DNA from: Miscanthus floridulus | Lineage: Eukaryota; Streptophyta; Magnoliopsida; Poales; Poaceae | Length of the DNA: 64,000 nt | Direction: 5' to 3' | NCBI RefSeq assembly: GCF_019320115.1 | Contig: NC_089595.1 | Location: 105,159,611 to 105,223,610, forward strand | Part shown: positions 55,825 through 64,000 of the stretch, piece after piece | Layout of the letters: each line of letters starts with the position of its first letter | Position numbering within the stretch: position 1 is the first letter of the stretch | Program-made: the position numbers and the translations under genes | The notes under the pieces: model-generated | The model's input: only the letters and a program-made list of their open reading frames with translations | Databases searched by the model: none | Told to the model about the DNA's origin: nothing

Positions 55825-56047
55825 CCATCTCCTCTCCTGGCCGCGCCGTTCTCTCATCATCTTGGGCACCAGGGAGGCCAAGCTTCAGCTCAAGCTTGGA
55901 GTCGTCCTCCTCGGCATCAGGGCTTGTGGTTGTTGATGAGCCCCCTCCATCTTCCGCCTCTCTGATCACCTTCCATTCTCTCTCGTCTCGGATGAGGTTT
56001 AGCAGCTGCGGAGTGGAAGGAGCTCTCTCTCCGGAGCTTTCCTCCAT

Positions 56048-57059
56048 GGGACTTGATCTAGGAGAGGTAAGAGAAGACAAAGCTTTAGTATGCGTATATA
56101 AATACATGGATGGTGCTAGTTCAGCAAGGCTTCGATAGCACTGAAAACCCTACGGCCTATATGATAACATTCGATGGATAGTTGGGAGGAATACAAGTAA
56201 GCTACTACTGACTCAGAAACTAAAGTTAGTTTCATACTCAACTTCGGACGGAGAAAGCTGTGAAAATAAACGTGGGGTATAATCTATGCAAGGTCAAAGC
56301 GAAGGAAAGCCGGGGTGAAAAAACAAAAGAACCGGAAAAGACATGACTCCGGGTCGCCAAATCAGCTCGCGTCAAAGGCATTTTGGGCAAGGGAAATGGA
56401 GCCGGCAACTCATCCTATTCGGCGACAAGATGACTAAAACCTTCTAGAGTTGTTGTGTTGTGTTCCACAACGCAACCATATCCTTGGAGAGCGAGCGAGA
56501 AAGAGAAAGGACGTTTTGTTGCTGATCAACCTAGTGTACTGCTAGTGTAGAAAAGATAAGAACAAAGTCACTCCAAACGCCCAATCGAGACAGAGATCTT
56601 TCAGAAGATCGGTTCAGTCATTCAGACAAGGGTAGCCTCTCTAGTTCGTAGGCCCTGAAACTCTCAAACTGAATCGTACAAACAGCAAGAGAATTTAGCA
56701 GAGCGAGGAGCAAGGAACTCACCTGAGGTGCAGTGAGTGACCCGAGGTAGCTGAAGAACTCTAGAACCCTGATGAGGCCGTGAGAAGAATGGCTAGCCAG
56801 CTGAAGTAAGTAAGCGAGGGAGGGCCGGAGGGAGCTGCAGCTATCTGTGGCAGAAGAACTGCCGCCTGGCCTTTCTTTTGTACCAGTCCAACTCCAGCAT
56901 GTTGCCTGCCCCGAGTGCGAGTTGGCGCCGTTCTTTTTCCCTGGCCCTAGCTATATCTATAACCCTGTAGCGTAGGCGTAGGGTGTATCCTCTCCTTTCA
57001 ATCCTGCATTTTTTCCGCCTATCGATCTGTTTCTCGGCAACGGCAAGCACTCGCACTGC
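56048..57059 (-). promoter_or_regulatory. Aux/IAA 5' UTR, UTR intron and promoter
   Basis: A 5' UTR intron is likely from donor CTCAG/GTGAGT (56722) to acceptor CCTAG (56058), 665 bp. A TATA-like TTATAGATATAG lies at about 56951-56962 on the minus strand. No clear TGTCTC auxin-response element was noted in a quick read. Confidence 0.4.
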
Positions 57060-58846
57060 TGGTCTGCTGCTGGCGCATCACAAGTTCAGAGGCAACGGCA
57101 ACGGCAACGGCGTCGTCGAGTTGCGTTGCGTGTGGGCGCCGTGCGCGCGTGGGATGGATGATTGGGGAGGGGGCCCTAGGGGGGGCCGGCCAGGCGAGGC
57201 GAGCCGACCGGAGGAAGCGAGGATTATCCCGGCGAGTGCGGTGAGGTGATGCGATGTCGATGTGATGGGATGGATGCTGCGTGTAGTTGGTGTCGGATGA
57301 CGGGCTTGGACCTGTGGTGTGGGTTGGGTGATGTGATGCGATGGTTCTTGTTACCTGCCTGAGTGCTTGGCTTCAGGCTTCAGCAATCAGCAAGCACGGG
57401 CTCCTCCGGGACCACTGTCGGCGTTGTTGAAGAATATGTTCGTGTTGGGCTACATACCGGTTCCTTCAATTATCAAGAAAGGTCCATGCGGCAAGCTAGC
57501 TCAGGTCCTTTTTCAACGCAAAATATTCTTTGTTTTTGTTGGCCAAAAATGACTGATCGTTGGACACCAGAAACCTTTTGGTACTCCCTCCATTTTAAAT
57601 TGTATGCTATTTTAACTTTTCTAGACGATCTCACTATGTATATGAACATGGAGTGAGTATATTTCTAGCCTGGTGTGTGCAGGTAGCGCCGGTCTACATG
57701 TAGCCGCAACTGGGGAACGCACTTTCTTCCGTGCCCATGCACGACCAAACTCAAAAAAGAACCAGAAAGGGCAACCACCTCTCACCTCGAATTTGTACTT
57801 GACGAAACGAAACGAAGCCAACGCTGAAAACTGGAGTAAAACGTGCATGGAACTCTGGCAACGCCCGACGCGCAGGGAGCCAGAGCCACACACGAATTAG
57901 GCACGGTATGAATACGATACGACGGGCACGCGCAGGCGCAGTGCAGTGTAGATGGACGGTTCGGTACGGGTGCTGGTGCTGCGTCTACGGCGCCGAGTGG
58001 TGGTCCAGAGCTACACTACACCTCGCTCGAAGCCGAAGTACATACAAGCCCGTCCCCCGTGCCATGTGCCGTCCGCAGGCGCGCCGCGCACGCGCGACGC
58101 CGGCCGGCCGGCCGAGAAGTGGCATGCAGCTGTGCGGCACGTGGTCGGTTACGTGCGGTGCGATCCTGCCTGCTGCTGCGGCCGGCACCGGCCCGGAGCG
58201 CGCGGGGCGGCGGCGTAGAGAGAGAGAGAGAGCCCGTGCCGTGCGCATCTCGTGGAGTCGTGGGGGATGATGGATCATGGATGTGTGGGAGGAAACATGC
58301 GGGAAATGCCCCGGTGCGATCTGCGGATCTGGCCTCGATTTTGGACTTGGACACGGCGCCGGCCGCCGCGGCTGTGGGCAAACTGCGCCTTTTGCTGGGA
58401 AGGCGCGAGCGCCTCCCCGGACCCCGCCGGCTTTATTTGCTGGTCGACTGCTGTTCGGCTCCTGCCGTTGGGCGCTGCGTGGTGCCGTGGTGGTTACTGG
58501 TTAGCCTAGCTATTTGCCGTCCCAAGACATGGCTAGAGACAATTTTCTCCTCATGCGTTCACAAAACTAGTATCCTCTGTCGCGAATGGTGAGAAGTGAG
58601 AACGGGTACGTTTGATTATCCCCGTCCCTGTTTTAACCGTGACCCCGGTCCCTGCACAGAGGAAAAATAATTTTACGTTCTTTGGCTTAGATGATCTCAT
58701 AGTTCTTAGGTCGTGGAGATGTGTTGTTAGGTGCTCCAATTTTTCGTTGAGGATGAACCTCAGTCTGTGCTTGAGGGATAGTTTTCTCCATGGCACTGTT
58801 AATCTAGCACTTGAGCTATATGTATTCTCACTGATATTCCATCCGC
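57060..58846. other. Upstream intergenic region, no gene recognised
   Basis: GC-rich patches (57060-57330, 57900-58520) give several short overlapping frames of Arg/Pro-rich composition, none with a recognisable domain. Conserved gene structure is not visible. Confidence 0.4.
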
Positions 58847-58859
58847 CACTACTGGAATC

Positions 58860-59240
58860 TCGTTTTTTTTTCTGCGTGTGCGAAAACACATAGAAAAATG
58901 CGAATACCGTCAGAAAAATATTTTTCTGACAGTGTAACCTCAGAAAAATACACATAGAAATATAATGACAGAAAAATCAAAATTTTCTGTGGATTCACCG
59001 TCAGAAACAATTTTTCTGTGGGTCTCACATGCACAGAAAAATTGTGTTCGCCTTTTTTCTGTGTGTTAATTCACACAGAAAAAAGAAATAAACACACAGA
59101 AAAACACATGTTTTTTTTTTCTGTCGGTCTAGGTGAACTCACAGAAAAATTCATTTCGACCAGATTAAAAATAATATTTCTGTGTAGCCAGCCTCGCATG
59201 AAAAAAGAGTTAAACACACAAAAAATTTATTTTAAAACAG
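58860..59240. repeat. Left subterminal repeat array of the CACTA element
   Basis: Many copies of CACAGAAAAAT or its complement, in both directions, within about 380 bp of the left end. Such arrays bind the element's own regulatory protein (TNPA in En/Spm). The binding role here is inferred from that family. Confidence 0.8.
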
Positions 59241-59456
59241 TAGCAACAACATATTAAAACATATATTTTTATATAGTAATTTCTGTGCATGACCAACAAG
59301 GTTTCATTCAAATAATACACAAATCAGTAGTTCATCATGAATAGAGTCAACACTTATGACAAAAATAGAATCAGTCTGATCTATCAGCACATATATCATA
59401 TATACAGATATGATATCTGGTCATCTATACATGTTCAACATGAATACTCCAAAACC

Positions 59457-60298
59457 CTATATCATAGCAGCTGTTTGTTCTGTTGGGGTAATCATTAGCA
59501 GACTAGAACTAGATCCTGTGCCATTTGCGACAACGACACCATCAAATCGTTGCCTAAGTTGAATGGCATGTTCAGCCTCTGCTCGAGCAACCTGTTATGG
59601 CAATCAGATAAGGGATTACCAATAATGTCATAAGACAGCTAAAAGATTATTACACCATAAATAAATTTCAGAAAAAAAGAAAGGAGCTAATTGAGAAGCA
59701 GCTACTGGAATCAAGACATGCATGTCGGCATCACCCGAGGCACAAAACACAGAAATGCAAAGGCCAGACTAGAAGGATGTGAAGACCACTCTGAAAGGTG
59801 ATCAAACATCTCAAGTTGCTATGGAAGCAGTCTAGGTGGGCTTTTTCAATATAACAGGCTTAATCTCAAGGTGCTAAGAAAGAACTCTAGGTGGGTTTTC
59901 TCAACATAACAGACTTAAGTTGTAATCAATAAATAAATAGCTCAAGTGAGCAGTGGAATTAATAATTAGTTTTAAGTGAACATGGGTTTGGCCAGGTAGG
60001 AATCAGAACTGGCAAGAGGCATACTTGTGCCATAAAGGTGCTAGATGGCTTAGACAACACACATGCTCATGGCTTACTAGTGCAGGTGCCATTTACGAAA
60101 ACAAGAATTCAGTTGGGAATGAACGGATTAGGTCTCTCTACTTGAAGTTCTACACGTATCCTCTAATAGTACCCACTTTCATAGCTGTGGACGGACATGA
60201 TTGCAAGGAACAATAACAGATGAAAAGCCATCATGCAATAGGGCATAAAGAATAGTTCTTACTTGCAACTGGCTGCGAAGAATTTCTGACTTTGACTC
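59457..60298 (-). CDS. Small CACTA-borne gene, 3' exons
   Basis: Two well-bordered minus-strand exons are visible. One is 60298-60263, reading ESKSEILRSQLQ before a GTAAG donor. The other, 59591-59457, runs from VARAEAEHAIQLRQRFDG to a TAG stop. Both are in phase 0, and together they look like the end of a coiled-coil protein, as in the TNP1/TNPA-like second protein of plant CACTA elements. That assignment is inference from position and texture. Upstream exons were not found with confidence. A Pro/Gly/Arg-rich frame at 62750-61882 may be a first exon or only repeat sequence. Confidence 0.45.
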
Positions 60299-61132
60299 CT
60301 GTTATAGAAATAGGAAAGACAATTTCGAAAAGCATGAGTCATATGTAACTGAGATGGAACATTTGGAAGATAATGAAAGTGTGCATAAGACCTGTTCAAT
60401 GAGAGCTTCTTTTAATTGATTTCTCAGCGATATTTAGGGGATTTCATGCTAGCTGTTTTATCTCAAAAGTTATCAACATGTTGCTAAAAAAACATTTAAG
60501 CTCTTGTTCTGATTCGAGACACATGTTTTGTGCTGTAAACACAAGCAACCTTAATACACTTTGAGAAAGCATAGAACACAGATTAGAACTTAGGGCAAAA
60601 CCAAAATGTCACTGCGATACAGGAGGTAGTATTTGCTAAGTTCCTCCAGACTTCAGTAGAAAAAAGCCATCCTACATATCCCACAGTTGTAACTTGTCAT
60701 TGGAAAGTATGAAATTTGTTTAGCCAAAGCCCCTGCAGATAACTAAGCGTTCAGATAACATTTTGTTAATACTCAACTGGTTAAATACGCAACAGGTAAG
60801 AAACAAACACTAACTTTACTTTTTCGTACCACACATTGCAAGTGGATGGGCATGTAAATGGATAACACATAAATTCAGTACAAAATGCAGATACAAAGAA
60901 CTAAATGACTGAGAGGATACATATGTTGGCTTTAATTGTGCGTTTAGAATACGTCGGCATAATGTTTCAAGCCATCGATAAGGTTTACCTGATGCACATA
61001 TAAGGTTACAAGATGTCCTTCCTGTCAAAATGCTTTACACTACTAGCCTACTAGTAAGAAAAGATCAAGGAAAAAAGAAAGAAAAATATTACTAACATAA
61101 CATACATTCAAATCAATAGGAGGCTGCTGATG

Positions 61133-61210
61133 TGATTTCCCCAGATTCTTAAAAGGGCTGCTGATGTGATTTCCCCAGATTCAAATCAAGGAAAAAAGAA
61201 AGAAAAATAT
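61133..61210. repeat. Local duplication within the CACTA element
   Basis: GGCTGCTGATGTGATTTCCC plus CAGATTC occurs twice (about 61131 and 61157). The ATCAAGGAAAAAAGAAAG tract also recurs, about 61064 and 61187, suggesting a small template-switch or slippage event. Confidence 0.7.
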
Positions 61211-61979
61211 TGCTAACATAACAAGGCATCCATGCATGCAAAAGTTTTAAAAATAGCATAACCAAGACAGCATTCTAAATGTATATAGCACTTTTATTCT
61301 AGAGGTAGCATAATACAATTGCCAATTACGCTCTAAGTATTAGTTCTAAAAGTAGTATAATAGGAAATCATTTTGGATGTGCAAATGCAAATTAAACCAC
61401 AAAGATTTTTATATAAACCTAAAGTTGTTTCTATGTGTAAGTAGCTAGCCTTCCAGATTTTTCAATACAACCTTGAGAGACATCTCATCAAGCAATTTAC
61501 ACCGCACTACATCTTACAGTCTCCATGCAGTGCAGTGTCAATATAGATATAGCAACGTTGAGAAAAAATAAGGACATATAGAGAAGCTACAGGTGAAGAA
61601 AAATGAGGAATTGACCAAGATTGTAGCATCACTTAAAATTAGTTTGCTATTGAGTGCGCGTGAATCCAATCTATGGGTATAGAAGTGCCAGTTATTAGTA
61701 AGAATACAGAACAGCTGTAACTAAGTTGACAAAAAGTGAGATTGTGTCTACAATGGATGCAAGGTAAAACAAATAGGATCAACCATGGCTACTAATTTCC
61801 TTCGTCTAGAGTCATATATGAAGTAGAAGCAAATGGATAGAACACTACATGCATTCGGAATTCCAGAATAGCACAAATTTGTTACTCAATAGCAGCTATC
61901 TGCCAACTAGTCAGAGGAACCACACACGCTGCATTACAGCTAAACTGAGAAACCAAGGAAGCTGAACTCCGACCGGGGA

Positions 61980-62590
61980 AGAAGAAGGTGGAGGGGAGGG
62001 GCGCCGGCGGGGGAGAAGAAGGGGGAGGGGAGGGCCGTCGCCACCACCACGCCCCGCCGCCGGCCACCACCACCACCACCGCAGCCACCGGCCGGATCTG
62101 GGAGAGAGAGGGACGGATCCGGCCGGGTGAAGAAGGGGGAGGGGAGGGGCACCTACCGGGGAAGAAGAAGGGGGAGGGGAGGGGCGCCGGTGGGGGAGAA
62201 GAAGGGGGAGGGGAGGGTCGCCGCCACCACCACGCCCCGCCGTCGGCCACCACCACCACCACCGCAGCCACCGGCCGGATTCGAGAGAGGGAGGGTCGGA
62301 TCCGGCCGGGTGAAGAAGGGGGAGGGGAGGGGCGCCCGTCGGGGAAGAAGAAGGGGGAGGGGAGGGGCGCCGGCGGGGGAGAAGAAGGGGGAGGGGAGGG
62401 CCGCCGCCACCACCACGCCCCCCCCCCCCCGCCGGCCACCACCACCACCACCGCAGCCACCGGCCGGATCCGGGAGAGGGAGGGCCAGATCTGGCTGGGT
62501 GAAGAAGGGGGAGGGAAGGGGCACCCGCCGGGGAAGAAGAAGGAGGAGGGAGGGGCGCCGGCGAGGGAGAAGAAGGGGGAGGGTGTGGAT
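61980..62590. repeat. About 181-bp GC-rich minisatellite, about 3.3 copies
   Basis: Units begin near GAAGAAGGGGGAGGGGAGGG, run through a GCCACCACCACCACCACC tract and a GGCCGGATC-type box, and repeat with periods of about 180 and 183 bp. The purine-rich strand gives G-runs (GGGGGAGGGGAGGGG) with G-quadruplex potential. Each unit keeps an open frame on both strands because 180 and 183 are multiples of three. Confidence 0.9.
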
Positions 62591-62979
62591 CTGCTCGGTC
62601 GGCGGCGGCGACGACGAATCCGGATGCGGCCCTGCCTTGTCCTTGCGCCACCGGTGAGGGAGGGAGAGTAGAATCGCCGAAGTTGATGACGATGCGCGCG
62701 GCCGCCGGCGTGGAGGTGGTGGCGCCGGATCCAGCCGCCTGGGGGCGCGCCTGCCATGGATTTGGCCGGATCCAGGGGTGAAGGAGAGGGGCCACGCCCG
62801 CCGCGTCGATGAAGAGGGAGAGGGAGGAGGGGAGGAGTGGTGACGCTGCTCGGGGAGGGGAGGAGCCCCCGCGCTGAGTCGCAGAGGGAGGGGCGCGGCG
62901 CTGAAAGGAGAGAGTGAGGGAGGGGGCGCGGTCTAGTGCGTGCGTGAGAGGGTGTTTGGGGGCGCGGTGGCCGGCGGGT

Positions 62980-63240
62980 TAGGGTTAGGATTTTTCTGTG
63001 TGTGCACATATTTTTTTTGTGGGTTTTTAAAGAACCGACAGAATAAATTGCATTTTTCTGTGAGTGCTAATTTTTTCCGTATGTGTATTGTCACGCACAG
63101 AAAAATCATACAATTTTTCTGTGGGTTTTCGTATTTTTCTGTCGGGATATTTTGGAACCGACAGAAAAATCGTAATTGTTCTGTGCGTACCGAAAAAAAC
63201 GCACAGAAAAATTCATCACCCACAGAACAATTCGAGTTTC
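62980..63240. repeat. Right subterminal repeat array of the CACTA element
   Basis: Counterpart of the left array: CACAGAAAAAT and ATTTTTCTGTG words in both orientations up to the right TIR. Confidence 0.8.
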
Positions 63241-63251
63241 CAGTAGTGCGC

Positions 63252-64000
63252 CCCGAAAAGAACACAATTCTAAGTTTGAAGCAAATCAAATTTTTCTCAA
63301 GTTTAACCATTTTTATAGAAAATAATATCAACATTTATTAAATAATTTAATGATATATACCTAGACAAAAAATAACCTTGTGAGTAGAAGACCAAGAGCA
63401 CGTAGACTTAAAATAAAATGTAGAGACACCTCATCTATCCGGAGATCAGTACACGGAGCATTATACGTGCAAGGGAGGTTCCAGCTCAAGGACGCACCAC
63501 CTAAGAGTTAGGAAATAGAACGCTCGCGTTAGGAAGAGCCGTCGACGCCTAGGGCAGAGCCGTCGCCATCTGCCTGCTCCTCGCTCCGCCTTTCTCCTTC
63601 TTTCTCTCTGGTGTGTCTGCCAGAGATAAGAAGGAGAGGGGACCCATTCTTTTTTCGTAGTTTTCTAGTGTGTGGGTTGAGTCCAAATAAATTTTCGACG
63701 AAATTAGATGATTTTTGGTCAGGATCCTGTGTCCTGCGATGACTTCGGTGATTGCCACGATGAGATCATTATTGCAAGCGTCGATTTCATCGGCAGGCGA
63801 CCAATTCATGGCCTTTATCTGTAAGGTTATGGGTGCTTTTGGGAGCCCTCTACGAGGATAGCAACTCTAGGTCATCGATCTCATCATCGATGGTCGCGGA
63901 GAGAAAATCAAGGTCTCAAGATGGTGAATCTGCATCTTGCAGCATGTCTAATGTTTTGGAGTTGATTGTTGGATTCGGCGTAAAGACTTTACTTTGGCTC
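63252..64000. other. Window end, no gene recognised
   Basis: An 86-codon minus-strand frame (63809-63549) is open but has no known motif, and nothing supports it as a gene. The rest is unremarkable. Confidence 0.3.

Larger units (their letters stand above)
49101..55829 (-). mobile_element. Complete Ty1/copia retrotransposon in Aux/IAA exon 1
   Basis: The element spans 49106-55824 (6719 bp) between CCATC target duplications (49101-49105 and 55825-55829). It has two 475-bp LTRs that I read as identical, a primer-binding site, a polypurine tract and one uninterrupted gag-pol frame. It lies in the same orientation as the host gene. Identical LTRs mean very recent insertion. All parts needed for autonomous movement appear present. 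Confidence 0.96.
47048..56047 (-). pseudogene. IAA: Aux/IAA auxin-response repressor, split by a retrotransposon
   Basis: Minus-strand coding segments are 56047-55825, 49105-48960, 48060-47800, 47689-47539, 47322-47259 and 47080-47048. With the retroelement and one copy of its 5-bp duplication removed they sum to 873 nt, or 290 residues, in frame with GT/AG borders. All four family domains are present. They are TPQLLNLI near residue 12 with KLELKLGLPG at about 51-60 (domain I, EAR); KRGF followed by VVGWPPVRSFRR (domain II degron); INLSAYDNYQKLSSAVEDLF (III); and GEYTLICEDSEGDRTLVGDL (IV). The product would be a nuclear repressor of auxin response factors, of the IAA18/26-like group by its N terminus. 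As sequenced, translation enters the LTR and stops after 77 residues, keeping only domain I. The gene is probably null on this haplotype. Confidence 0.92.
58847..63248. mobile_element. CACTA (En/Spm) element, non-autonomous
   Basis: A 4402-bp element. It opens CACTACTGGAATCTCG and closes CGAGTTTCCAGTAGTG, a TIR of about 16 bp with one mismatch, and is flanked by CGC on both sides (58844-58846 and 63249-63251), the 3-bp duplication of CACTA elements. Both subterminal regions are packed with CACAGAAAAAT words in both orientations. No TNP2-type transposase is present. It contains a small minus-strand gene with exons at 59457-59591 and 60263-60298, and a GC-rich minisatellite block near the right end. 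Confidence 0.95.

Noticed and set aside
61882..63009. 375-codon minus-strand frame
   Set aside because: Most of it is the GC-rich minisatellite translated into Pro/Ser-rich repeats. It is kept only as a possible first exon of the CACTA gene, not as a gene of its own.

Overview
The window is nuclear DNA of a grass (Poaceae). An Andropogoneae genome such as sugarcane, Miscanthus or sorghum is likely, because of the monocot-type hexokinase, the very GC-rich coding exons and the dense set of grass-type MITEs and copia LTRs. That placement is inference. There is no prokaryotic or organellar content, and I found no CRISPR array, tRNA or rRNA.

Region 1 (1-20.2 kb) is a transposon nest. A decayed FAR1/MULE-type transposase (7.07-9.34 kb, +) lies beside the 3' exons of a Ulp1-like protease gene (9.63-11.32 kb, -). 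Both are surrounded and cut by long copia-type LTRs: solo LTRs at 0.49-2.35 and 2.88-4.81 kb, a 5' LTR with primer-binding site and a dead gag at 11.39-15.11 kb, and another LTR at 15.25-17.17 kb. A frameshifted host-like gene fragment sits near 19.7-20.2 kb.

Region 2 (21.4-31.4 kb) is the genic core. It holds a nine-exon, 507-residue membrane-anchored hexokinase gene (HXK5-like, +) and a two-exon, 1055-residue LRR receptor-like kinase (-), arranged tail to tail. The hexokinase introns carry a Tourist MITE (intron 1) and a 1.5-kb LINE-like insertion with a 13-bp target duplication (intron 7).

Region 3 (31.4-46.8 kb) is gene-poor. It contains many hAT-type MITEs, a 1.1-kb inverted repeat around a 1.2-kb spacer, and a 3.2-kb Mutator-like element with a perfect 9-bp target duplication. 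That element holds an internally deleted mudrA and a GRF zinc-finger gene. Scattered candidate exons suggest an unrecognised plus-strand gene with the MULE in an intron.

Region 4 (47.0-57.0 kb) is an Aux/IAA auxin-response repressor gene (-) whose first coding exon is split by a complete 6.7-kb Ty1/copia retrotransposon. That element has an open 1394-residue polyprotein and two 475-bp LTRs that I read as identical, so the insertion is young.

Region 5 (57-64 kb) holds a complete 4.4-kb CACTA element with matching TIRs, a CGC target duplication, subterminal repeat arrays, a roughly 181-bp minisatellite and a small coiled-coil-like gene. Exon boundaries were set by hand from GT/AG sites, reading frame and family knowledge. 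No alignment or database search was run.
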